Shown: piece by piece, positions 34,318 to 42,119 of the stretch
How the letters are laid out: each line of letters starts with the position of its first letter
Numbering within the stretch: the first letter of the stretch is position 1
Source: UBA1306 sp964396415
Lineage (GTDB): Bacteria; Spirochaetota; Spirochaetia; Treponematales; Rectinemataceae
DNA length: 64,000 nt
Assembly: GCA_964396415.1 (NCBI GenBank)
Contig: CAYNFM010000003.1
Location: 32,225-96,224 of the forward strand
Direction: 5' to 3'
Made by a program: the position numbers and the translations under genes
Notes under the pieces: model-generated
What the model saw: the letters and a program-made list of their open reading frames with translations, nothing else
What the model was told of the DNA's origin: nothing
The model's database searches: none

Positions 34318-34671
34318 ATTATTATGCATGAGGCATGCCAAGAATGAAGAGTTTTTAGCGAAATGTGGTATTTGGATCTTGATTCTGTAACTATATTTAT
34401 TAAATAGAGATAGTCAACTGCGATTCCATAAGGAAGCTGATTGCAAGGGACATTATAAGAATAATTTCCGGTATTGTTTTCTTTTGACCCAGATACATGT
34501 ATCTAAAAGAAACATAAAACTGATTACCCTCTATTAACTGTTTCAGATTCAAGCTGAAAGCAAAAAATCCCTGACAGAGTGAGCTGTTTTCAGCCTGAAC
34601 CAAAAAGTTTTGAGTTGAATACGAATTATCCCGAGCTTGAAAAACCCCTTTCCAAAACGAAGTCGCAGTCT
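34318..34671. other. Low-GC island, probable scar of foreign DNA
   Basis: About 350 bases with an A+T content near 65% stand out sharply from GC-rich neighbours and end exactly at the stop of the GH2 gene. The island contains a palindrome AGATACATGTATCT (34491-34504), a TTTCAG/CTGAAA hairpin near 34542, and no convincing intact gene. A 67-codon open frame on the minus strand (34400-34603) has no clear start signal or family. A short PIN-like fragment lies within it. Confidence 0.55.
34453..34515 (-). pseudogene. Possible truncated VapC-like PIN-domain start
   Basis: On the minus strand an ATG opens 20 codons beginning MFLLDTCIWVK and then stops. LLDT(C/N) at the extreme N-terminus is the usual opening of VapC-type PIN toxins, where the Asp is a metal ligand. 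No PIN remainder or antitoxin follows. It may be a remnant of a toxin-antitoxin pair in foreign DNA, or chance. Confidence 0.3.
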
Positions 34672-37158
34672 CTATTCGTAGCTTGCACGCAACTGCGTCA
34701 CTCTGGTAGCGGCGGCGAGATCGTCGAGGTTCGGGGCGGCCCCGTTCCTTGACGGGAAAAAGCGAAGCCTGCGCTCCTCGCCGGGCATGAGGTGGAAGCC
34801 CGAGTCCTCGAATCGACCGGCGACGGTCCGACCGCTCGTGGGCTCGATTTCGCAGGCGATGAAGAAGGCCGGCTTCTCGCAGCGAAGGAGGAGCTCGGGT
34901 CCGAGCCCGCCGGCGACGAACTTCGCTTCGAGCTCAGGGTCCGGCAGGGAGCAGCGCTTGGGTTCCGTGAGGAAGGACAGCGCCCCTCTCGACTCCGCGC
35001 GGCCGTCCCGCGCGCGCAGTTCCAGCCCGGCCTCGATGAAGGCCTCGTCGGACGAGCACGGCAGCGACGCTATCTCGAGACTGCGGAGCTCCGAGGCGGA
35101 TTCGGGGCCGATGCCGACATCAGAGGAGTACTCCTTCATGACCGATCCCTCGAGCCTCCTGAGCCGCAGGGCGAGGCGGCCTTCGAACGAGCCGAGACCG
35201 TCGTTTACGGCGACCGCGCGAATCGCTCCCCCTTTCGTTATGAGCGCGAGGTGGAGCGGTTCGAAAAAGCGGCGCGCTTCGTAGTGGAGGAGCTTCCAGC
35301 CCCCGTCGTAGTCCAGGCTCGACCAGCTCGAGACCGGCCAGAGGTCGCTCAGCTGCCAATAAAGGATGCCCATGCACAGCGGCCTGAGGCTCCTCCAATA
35401 ATCGACGGCGGTCCGTATGGCCAAGGCCTGCTGGACCTGCGACAGGTAGAGGGTCTCGCGCTGGCCCGAGGGCATGCGGAAGTACCTCGACATCGTCTCC
35501 ATGATGATGGTATTGCCGCGGCTGTGACGCTGATGATGCTCCATCGCGGGGCTCGTGACGTTGCGCTCTCCTTCCGGAGCGAAGGAGGCGACGGTCCCGT
35601 AGCTCGGGAAGGACTGGAAGCCGAATTCGGAGCAGAAGCGCGGCTTGACTTCGAGGTACTCGGAAAAGCTCTTGCCCTCGTGCCAGACCGACCAGAAATG
35701 CATGTCGCCCCGGCCGTCTTCGTGCCAATTGTCGGAAAAATCCGAGGGACCGCCCGAAGGCGACGTGGGCCACCAAGTCCTGTCGGGGTCGAGCTCGCGG
35801 ACTACCCTGCCGACCGTGCCCTCGTAGAGCCTGTCATAGTCGACGATATAGCGCATCGGGTTCTTCTTGGATTCGGAGTACCAGCCGAGGGCACCGAGGT
35901 TCTCGTTATTGCCGCACCAGAGCGCGAGGCTCGGGTGGTTCCGAAGACGGAGGACCTGATGCCGGATTTCGGCTTCGACCTCGGACAGGAAGGAAGGATT
36001 CGAGGGATAGAGGGCGCAGGCGAAGGCGCAATCCTGCCAGACCAGAATGCCTTTCTCGTCGCAGAGCCCGTAGAAGTCGTCGGATTCGTAGCGCCCGCCG
36101 CCCCAGACGCGGATGCAATTCATGTTCGCCTCGACCGCCGAGCTCAGGAGCCCATCCAGGCGCTCGCGGGTCCAGCGAGAGGGCAGGGCGTCGGCCGGGA
36201 TCCAATTGGCGCCCTTGCAGAAGACGTCGCGGCCGTTGACGCGAAAGACCAGGCTTCTCCCGGCGGAGTCCTCCTCGGCGACAACCGCGAGCTCGCGAAA
36301 GCCGATGCGCTCGCGTCGCTCGTCGCCCTCAGCGCGGACGACGAGGTCATACAGCGGCTGCTCGCCGTATCCGATCGGCCACCATGGCTCGATGCCTCGC
36401 AATTCCAGCTCGAGCGTGGCGGTGGATGAGCCCTTCGGAAGCTCGATCAGCCGAGTAGTCCTTTCTCCGGCGACCGCGGCTTCGAGCTTTACCGCGCGAC
36501 TCGAGGGATTGTCGAGCCAGACGCTCACCGAGAGGCACCAGGCGTCGCCCGCGCGGCACGCCTTGGTCGCGATGTACTCTATCCGAGGCCCGTCGAGGGC
36601 AAGAAGGGCCGCGCCGTCGTAGATGCCGCTGGTCATGAGGCAAGGACCCCAGTCCCAACCCGCCATGCATTGGATCTTGCGAATCAGGTTGCGATGGGGC
36701 GACGTAAGGGGATACTCCGAATACGGGATGGGGTAGGGCAGGGCGAGGGCGGCCTCGGCGGCGGCCCGTTCCGGCGAGCGGATGAGGACGGACAGGAGAT
36801 TCTTCCCCGGCTTGAGGAACTGCTTGGCGTCGACGCATATCGGCCTGAACATGTTGGAGGCCGAACAGAGCCGTTCGCCGTTGACGCTGATCTCCGCCAT
36901 CGTGTCGAGGACTTCGATGTCGAGAAAGATGCGCTCCCGCGCCAAGATCGCCGGCGCCAGCTCGACTTCGCGCTCGAGAAGCCAGTCCTCGCGACCGATC
37001 CATTGGAGGGCGAGCTCGTTCCTATCGAAATAGGGATCGGGAATTTCCCTCGCGGCCAAGAGGGCGCTTAGAATATCGCCGGGTACGGCCATCGGTCGTT
37101 CGCTTCCGTCCGCGAGGCGCCGCAGCTTCCATATTCCCCCGAGCTCCACTTTGTCCAT
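34672..37158 (-). CDS. GH2 beta-mannosidase
   Basis: An 828-residue cytoplasmic glycosidase of family GH2. N-terminal sugar-binding and Ig-like domains precede the TIM barrel (from about residue 300). The acid/base Glu is in LWCGNNENLGALGW (the NE pair) and the nucleophile Glu is in RFCSEFGFQSFPS, both in the form typical of beta-mannosidases. The GWDWGP motif near residue 170 also favours beta-mannosidase over beta-galactosidase. It should remove terminal mannose from beta-manno-oligosaccharides. GGAGG lies seven bases before the ATG. It is divergent from the ROK gene and shares its control region, with the palindromic operator inside its promoter. Confidence 0.92.
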   Translation of the reverse strand: MDKVELGGIWKLRRLADGSERPMAVPGDILSALLAAREIPDPYFDRNELALQWIGREDWLLEREVELAPAILARERIFLDIEVLDTMAEISVNGERLCSASNMFRPICVDAKQFLKPGKNLLSVLIRSPERAAAEAALALPYPIPYSEYPLTSPHRNLIRKIQCMAGWDWGPCLMTSGIYDGAALLALDGPRIEYIATKACRAGDAWCLSVSVWLDNPSSRAVKLEAAVAGERTTRLIELPKGSSTATLELELRGIEPWWPIGYGEQPLYDLVVRAEGDERRERIGFRELAVVAEEDSAGRSLVFRVNGRDVFCKGANWIPADALPSRWTRERLDGLLSSAVEANMNCIRVWGGGRYESDDFYGLCDEKGILVWQDCAFACALYPSNPSFLSEVEAEIRHQVLRLRNHPSLALWCGNNENLGALGWYSESKKNPMRYIVDYDRLYEGTVGRVVRELDPDRTWWPTSPSGGPSDFSDNWHEDGRGDMHFWSVWHEGKSFSEYLEVKPRFCSEFGFQSFPSYGTVASFAPEGERNVTSPAMEHHQRHSRGNTIIMETMSRYFRMPSGQRETLYLSQVQQALAIRTAVDYWRSLRPLCMGILYWQLSDLWPVSSWSSLDYDGGWKLLHYEARRFFEPLHLALITKGGAIRAVAVNDGLGSFEGRLALRLRRLEGSVMKEYSSDVGIGPESASELRSLEIASLPCSSDEAFIEAGLELRARDGRAESRGALSFLTEPKRCSLPDPELEAKFVAGGLGPELLLRCEKPAFFIACEIEPTSGRTVAGRFEDSGFHLMPGEERRLRFFPSRNGAAPNLDDLAAATRVTQLRASYE

Positions 37159-37218
37159 GATCTACCTCCAACCGCGAAAGGTCCGGTAACTTTTACGTTG
37201 ACTGTTTAGTCTACCCAT

Positions 37219-37247
37219 GATATACCGTTCTTGGTTGGGCTAATCAA
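37219..37247 (-). promoter_or_regulatory. Promoter of the beta-mannosidase gene
   Basis: On the minus strand TTGATT (plus 37242-37247), a 17-base spacer and TATATC (plus 37219-37224) lie about 60 bases before ATG 37158. The -35 box and spacer overlap the palindrome at 37231-37251. Confidence 0.65.
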
Positions 37248-37251
37248 CCAA
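37231..37251. promoter_or_regulatory. Probable ROK operator between rok and GH2 genes
   Basis: TTGGTTG (37231-37237), seven bases and CAACCAA (37245-37251) form a perfect inverted repeat. It covers the GH2 promoter and lies 30 bases upstream of the ROK start, so it could control both genes and close an autoregulatory loop. Confidence 0.65.
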
Positions 37252-37281
37252 CCAGCGAAGTATATCCCAGAGGGGTGAATA

Positions 37282-38433
37282 GTGCCGAGAGAGAGGGGGG
37301 CGGGGCCGAACACTGCGGCTCGAATAGTCAGGACGATTTGGCAGAATCCTCGGATAAGCCGGGTTGGCATAGCCGAACGTCTCGGCCTCGACAAGTCGAC
37401 GGTCACGAATCAAGTCGGGCGCCTCATCGAGATAGGTATAATAGAAGAAATCGCAGAGGGCAACGCGGGCAGCCGAGGAGGCAGGCGCCCCATCCATCTG
37501 GCCATGAACCGTTCCTTCGGTCGCGTCCTGGGCATCGAGATACAGGTCGGGACCTATGTCGCCCTGGTCGTGGATCTCGCCGGAGAGATATTGGCCGAGA
37601 CGAGAGGCCAGGTCCCGATGGACGAGGAGAATCGCTCGAAGATGATGCTGGCCATCATCCACGAATGCTCGGCCAAGCTCTGTCCCGAGCAGGAGAGGCT
37701 GCTGGGCGTGGGAGTCGGCATCGGCGGCCTCGTGGATCTCAAGAAGGGCAGGATCCGCTACTCTGTCCCCCTCGGCATCAAAGAGGCCATAGATTTCGGG
37801 AAGACCGTCGCCGCAAAGCTAAGCGTGCCCTGTTTCGTCGAGAACGACGCGAATTGCTGCGCTTGGGGCGAGCTCGCCTTCAATAAAGACGAGGCGCTGC
37901 GCGATTTTCTCTTCGCTCTCGTGGAGTTTCGGCGGGATCCGAGATCCATCGGGCTCTCGGGCGGCATGGGCGTCGGTTTCGGCGTCGCCCTCGGTGGAAA
38001 GGTCTATTCCGGAGCCCATGGCGACGCGGGCGAGTTCCGTTCCGCCTTCTGCGACGGGGCGGGCGAGCTCCAGCTGTCCCTTCCCAAGGATACCCTCTCC
38101 CACCTGGACTCGGATCGCGCGGCCCTCGTCAAGGCGGCCGACGAGCTCGCGCGCAACACGGCCATGCTGGTGAACACGATGGATTTCGCCCGAGTCTACA
38201 TAGGCGGCGACATCGAGGGTCTCGACGTGGATTTTCCGTCTCTCCTTCGGCGACGGCTCGAGGAGAATTGGATGTATCCCTTCCCCAAGGAGGTGGAGAT
38301 ACATTATTCGAGCCTCGGAGGCAAGGCGGTAGCCTACGGCGCGGCGGGGATGATCCTCGATCGCCTCATTTCGGAACAGAGCCTACCGGGGCTCGGCGGC
38401 GTCGGGAAGGATTCGGTGGCCCTGACGCTTTAA
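37282..38433 (+). CDS. ROK-family transcriptional repressor
   Basis: A 383-residue regulator. Residues about 10-75 form a winged helix (NPRISRVGIAERLGLDKSTVTNQVGRLIEIGII). The rest is a ROK sugar-kinase-like domain with LGVGVGIGGLV, ENDANCCAWGEL and MGVGFGVALGGKVYSGAHGDAGEF. The usual zinc motif (GH...CxCGxxGC) after AGE is missing: the segment reads AGEFRSAFCDGAGEL. It should release DNA on binding a sugar or oligosaccharide. GTG 37282 is the start, with GAGGGG six bases upstream. Two shared palindromes mark its likely targets. The sugar-importer gene starts 81 bases downstream on the same strand. Confidence 0.9.
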   Translation: MPRERGAGPNTAARIVRTIWQNPRISRVGIAERLGLDKSTVTNQVGRLIEIGIIEEIAEGNAGSRGGRRPIHLAMNRSFGRVLGIEIQVGTYVALVVDLAGEILAETRGQVPMDEENRSKMMLAIIHECSAKLCPEQERLLGVGVGIGGLVDLKKGRIRYSVPLGIKEAIDFGKTVAAKLSVPCFVENDANCCAWGELAFNKDEALRDFLFALVEFRRDPRSIGLSGGMGVGFGVALGGKVYSGAHGDAGEFRSAFCDGAGELQLSLPKDTLSHLDSDRAALVKAADELARNTAMLVNTMDFARVYIGGDIEGLDVDFPSLLRRRLEENWMYPFPKEVEIHYSSLGGKAVAYGAAGMILDRLISEQSLPGLGGVGKDSVALTL

Positions 38434-38514
38434 TTAGGGAATCTTCCCCCGTCGGGGGATGGGATCATCCATTTTCGGCGCATTTTCGGGCAAGGCCCGA
38501 TCAGGAGGTTCAAG

Positions 38515-39837
38515 ATGAAGAAGCTGATCATCGCGATGCTGATGGTCACGGTCGTCGCCTTAGGCGCAATGGCGCAGAAGACGACTCTCAACGTCCTTTA
38601 CTACATCGACGCCACTCAGGCGGGATACGATGTGGACCAGGGGATCTGGGCCAAGTTCCAGGCGGACAACCCGGATATCGATCTTCAGAAGGAGGAACTG
38701 TTCAGCGAGCCGTATCACCAGAAATTCCAGGCCTACGTCGCGGCCGGTACCCTTCCCGATGTCTGGTACAGCTGGCCCTCCGGACGATCCGAGATCGTCT
38801 ACGACAAGCACCTCGCCAAGGATCTCTCCAAGCTCCTCGGCCCCGACTTCCTGAAGAATTTCGCGCCGACCGCCACCAATCCCAAGGCCCTCGGCGACAG
38901 CGTCGTTCCGGCGTCGCAGTACCAGGCGATAATTCCCCAGTCCTTCACCCTCACGACCGCCGTGTACATCGACACCAAGCTCCTGAAGGACAACGGGCTC
39001 GCGATACCCAAGACCTACGCCGACCTCAGGCGCATGGTTCCCAAGCTCAAGGCCAAGGGCATCGCCGTCATGATGCTGCCGGATAAGGATCTCTGGCCCT
39101 CCCAGTCCTGTCTCTTCTCCACGATCTCCGGCCGCCTCCTCGGCGACGCGTACATCAACGCCGTCAAGACCAAGAAGGCCAAGTTCACCGATAAGGGCTT
39201 CGTCAACGCGCTCAAGTTCTACCAGCAGCTCTTCAAGGACGGCATCATCGCCTCCCAGGACATGAACGTCGGCTACAGCGAGGGCGCCGGCCTCTTCGCT
39301 TCCGGCAAGGCCGCCATGTACATAGACGGCGACTGGCGCACGGGCGCGTACATCACCGACAAGAGCTCCAACACCGCCCTCATCTCCCCGGCCGACCAGG
39401 AGAGCTCCTTCGACGTCATCAACTTCCCGGCCATACCCGGCGAGAAGAACCCCGGCGTCGTCTCCGGCATCGCCGGTACCGGCTATGCCATCAGCGGCGC
39501 CCTCCCCTCGGGATCCGATAAGGAAAAGGCCGCCGTCAGGCTGCTGAAGTACCTCTATTCCCCCGCGGTCCAGAAGATCCGCTTCGAGCAGGGCGCCTAT
39601 ATCCCGACGCTCCTGGGCGTCACCGGCAACGTCGAGCCGATAATCAAGAAGATGGCGGCCTACAAGAACTCGATCGCCAATACCACCTTCGTGCTCGACG
39701 GCGTCCTCGATCCCAGCGTCGTGACCGTCCTCAACAACGGCCTCCAGGCCCTGGGCCTGGGCACCGGCGACCCGGTGAAGATCGCTACCGACATGCAGAC
39801 GGCCATGGACGCCTTCCTCGCAGCCGCCAAGAAGTAA
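38515..39837 (+). CDS. Sugar ABC transporter substrate-binding protein
   Basis: A 440-residue periplasmic protein with signal peptide MKKLIIAMLMVTVVALGAMA and no lipobox, so it is probably released rather than lipid-anchored. The mature protein has the family-1 layout: LNVLYYIDATQAG, then GTLPDVWYSWPSG, then ASGKAAMYIDGDWRTGAY, and a helical C-terminus. It should capture mono- or oligosaccharides for the following permeases. An excellent Shine-Dalgarno (AGGAGGT, 38502-38508) precedes the ATG. Hairpins at 38445-38459 and 38487-38499 lie between it and the ROK gene. No promoter was seen there, so read-through from the ROK promoter is likely. Confidence 0.9.
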   Translation: MKKLIIAMLMVTVVALGAMAQKTTLNVLYYIDATQAGYDVDQGIWAKFQADNPDIDLQKEELFSEPYHQKFQAYVAAGTLPDVWYSWPSGRSEIVYDKHLAKDLSKLLGPDFLKNFAPTATNPKALGDSVVPASQYQAIIPQSFTLTTAVYIDTKLLKDNGLAIPKTYADLRRMVPKLKAKGIAVMMLPDKDLWPSQSCLFSTISGRLLGDAYINAVKTKKAKFTDKGFVNALKFYQQLFKDGIIASQDMNVGYSEGAGLFASGKAAMYIDGDWRTGAYITDKSSNTALISPADQESSFDVINFPAIPGEKNPGVVSGIAGTGYAISGALPSGSDKEKAAVRLLKYLYSPAVQKIRFEQGAYIPTLLGVTGNVEPIIKKMAAYKNSIANTTFVLDGVLDPSVVTVLNNGLQALGLGTGDPVKIATDMQTAMDAFLAAAKK

Positions 39838-39904
39838 TAAAATCCAAGTCAGCGCCGCGCCGGTCCCTGGCCGACGCGGCACGCTCTCCTTCCCCAAAGG
39901 GGAC

Positions 39905-39933
39905 GCGGGAGCCCGGGCCTTCCGGGCTCCCGC
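39905..39933 (+). promoter_or_regulatory. Intra-operon hairpin between binding protein and permease genes
   Basis: GCGGGAGCCCGG, loop GCCTT and CCGGGCTCCCGC form a perfect 12-bp stem without a T-tract. A structure in this place commonly stabilises the binding-protein mRNA or limits read-through to the permeases, giving more binding protein than permease. Confidence 0.7.
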
Positions 39934-39965
39934 TTGGCAAGAATACGATCGCAGCGGAGGTTCCT

Positions 39966-41087
39966 ATGGCCCGAAAGAAGCGTATGGGTCGCGAAGAAGG
40001 CCATGCCTATTGGATGATGGTGCTGCCTGCCGTCATCGTATACTTGCTCGTCATAGGGTTCCCGATCGTCCTTTCGGTCGTACTTTCTTTGAGCGACTAT
40101 AATGGCGGGAAGATGTTCGGCGGCGAAGCCTGGAATTTGACGGGTTTCGGGAAATACGCGAATCTCGTTGCCGATCCCCTTTTCTGGAACGCGCTCAAGA
40201 ACAACCTGTACATCGTCCTCATCTCGGTATTCGGCCAGCTGCCGCTCGGCTTCATCTTCGCCTACATCATTTACCGCAAGACGGTAAAGTGGCCCAATTT
40301 TTGGCAGGGCATTCTCTACGTTCCCAATATCATCTCGGTCATCGTGGTCGGCATCCTCTGGTCGACCATCTTCTCCCCGAACGGCCCCCTCGGTGAGGCC
40401 ATCAACTCCCTCCGCATCGCCGCCTACCACGCGAAAATCGCCACGCTCTTCTCGGGCTCCGCGACCTTCGCCGTCTCGGATGACCTCGTCAAGCGGATCC
40501 TCGACTTCGTCGGTCCCAAGGCCGCGGGTATTTTCGGGAATCCCGCCGCGGACCTCAAGGACTTCCTCTCGGGCTATGGGCCGAGCCAGCTCCAGCAGGT
40601 GATTACCGACCTCACGAACATGTTCGTCCAGAAATGGTCGCCTACCTTCCTGGGCAAGCCCGATATAGCGATGCTGCCGATCCTCTTCGTAATATTGTGG
40701 CTCTATACCGGCCTCTACATGATCATCTTCCTCGCGAACATGCAGAAGATAGACGTCCAGGTAATAGAGTCGGCGAGAATCGACGGAGCCAACGAGGGTC
40801 AGGTCGGGCGCTACATCGTATTGCCCGCCATCACCGGAACCCTCGTCAATTCCGCGATCCTATGCATCGCGGGCTCGCTCTCCAGCTTCTCCCTCATCTG
40901 GGCGATGACCGGAGGAGGCCCCGACCACGTTACCGAAATCCTGACGATATACATGTTCAATCGCGCGTTCCTGGGCAGGCCCGACTTCCCCCTCGCCAAC
41001 GCCATCGCCCTCGTCATAGTCGTCGTCAGCTTCATCCTGATCGGCATCACGAAGGCCGTCGAGAAGAAGTTCGGCGGGAAGGAGTAG
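39966..41087 (+). CDS. Sugar ABC transporter permease, MalF type, with a large insertion
   Basis: A 373-residue inner-membrane permease. Six core helices are present and the coupling motif ESARIDGANEGQVGRYIVLP is intact. Typical members have about 290-300 residues; here an extra segment of about 75 residues (around 140-225, SLRIAAYHAKIATLF to VQKWSPTFLG) lies between helices three and four, on the periplasmic side. GGAGG lies upstream of the ATG. The partner permease starts seven bases after the stop. No ATPase gene follows, so a shared MsiK-like ATPase elsewhere must serve it. Confidence 0.9.
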   Translation: MARKKRMGREEGHAYWMMVLPAVIVYLLVIGFPIVLSVVLSLSDYNGGKMFGGEAWNLTGFGKYANLVADPLFWNALKNNLYIVLISVFGQLPLGFIFAYIIYRKTVKWPNFWQGILYVPNIISVIVVGILWSTIFSPNGPLGEAINSLRIAAYHAKIATLFSGSATFAVSDDLVKRILDFVGPKAAGIFGNPAADLKDFLSGYGPSQLQQVITDLTNMFVQKWSPTFLGKPDIAMLPILFVILWLYTGLYMIIFLANMQKIDVQVIESARIDGANEGQVGRYIVLPAITGTLVNSAILCIAGSLSSFSLIWAMTGGGPDHVTEILTIYMFNRAFLGRPDFPLANAIALVIVVVSFILIGITKAVEKKFGGKE

Positions 41088-41093
41088 GAAGCC

Positions 41094-41963
41094 ATGTCCG
41101 ACGCGATAAAGACGACGGCGCTGGGCCGCTTCGGCGGCGCGCTCGCAAAGGTTCTATCGTACTTCGTCATGATCCTCTTCTCTGTCATGACCATCTACCC
41201 GATCTTCTGGCTCATCATGAATTCCTTCAAGCCGACCCGCGAGTTCCAGGTGAGCCAGCTCGGCTTTCCCCTGGCGCCGACCATCAAGAATTACCTCGGG
41301 CCCTACGGGGCATGGAAGCTCGGCGACTTCAGCGAGCTCATCCCGAATTCGCTCATCTACACCTTGGGCGCTACGGCGGGCATCATCATCCTTTCGGTCC
41401 TCGCCGGCTTCGCCTTCGCGAAGATTCCGCGAAAGGCGACGGCGCCCATCTACGCCAGCTTCGTCATCGGCCTCCTCCTGTCGGTCCAGTCACTCCTCAT
41501 TCCCCTCTTCCTGGAAGTGAACATCCTCGGCATATACAACACGCGCTTCGCGGTACTCCTGGTCTACATCGGCGCCGGCTTGCCTTTGGGGATCTATCTC
41601 GCGACGGAATATATCAAGGGCATACCGACGTCCCTCGTGGAATCGGCGCGCATCGACGGGGCCCCGTACCTGAGAATCTTCAGGTCGATAATCCTCCCGA
41701 TGACCCTCCCGGTCGCGACCACCCTGGCGATCCTCAATATCACGGGGATCTGGAACGAATTCGCCCTCATCAACATCCTGGTGAGCAAGACCAACCTGAA
41801 ATCCCTGCCCTTGGGGATGTACCGCTTTTCCGGATCGCTCTCCAGCGACTGGGGCAAGCAGTTCGCCGCCCTGACGATCGGGACCTTGCCGATGCTCCTC
41901 TTCTACTTCGTTTTCCGAAGGCAGATCACCCAGGGCGTCTCCGCCGGAGCGGTCAAGGGCTAG
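41094..41963 (+). CDS. Sugar ABC transporter permease, MalG type
   Basis: A 289-residue inner-membrane permease with six hydrophobic helices and the coupling motif ESARIDGAPYLRIFRSIILP. Length is normal for MalG-type subunits. It should form the heterodimeric channel with the preceding gene product for the captured sugar. It is the last gene of the importer, followed by two strong hairpins. Confidence 0.93.
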   Translation: MSDAIKTTALGRFGGALAKVLSYFVMILFSVMTIYPIFWLIMNSFKPTREFQVSQLGFPLAPTIKNYLGPYGAWKLGDFSELIPNSLIYTLGATAGIIILSVLAGFAFAKIPRKATAPIYASFVIGLLLSVQSLLIPLFLEVNILGIYNTRFAVLLVYIGAGLPLGIYLATEYIKGIPTSLVESARIDGAPYLRIFRSIILPMTLPVATTLAILNITGIWNEFALINILVSKTNLKSLPLGMYRFSGSLSSDWGKQFAALTIGTLPMLLFYFVFRRQITQGVSAGAVKG

Positions 41964-42016
41964 CATGAATCCGGCCGCGGGCCGGATTCATGGCGACGAA
42001 GCCGCGCGGCTTCGTC
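41964..42016 (+). terminator. Two tandem hairpins ending the importer operon
   Basis: The first is a 13-bp stem with a three-base loop (41964-41992, CATGAATCCGGCC arms). The second is GACGAAGCC-GCGC-GGCTTCGTC (41995-42016). Neither is followed by a T-tract. Confidence 0.6.
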
Positions 42017-42119
42017 GGGGCCGGGAGAACCGGGGCCGTCGCTTTGACGATTCCCTAGCGAGGATTTTTCGTATACCTTACTCGAGTCGCGAAGGCGGCG
42101 TCAGAAGGTGTGTTTTATT

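Noticed and set aside
34400..34603. A 67-codon minus-strand frame in the low-GC island
   Set aside because: It has no Shine-Dalgarno site or family and overlaps the PIN-like fragment in another frame; reported only as part of the island.
42044..42077. TTGACG...TATACC as the GH1 promoter
   Set aside because: The spacer is 22 bases, too long for a sigma-70 promoter; only the -10-like box is mentioned.
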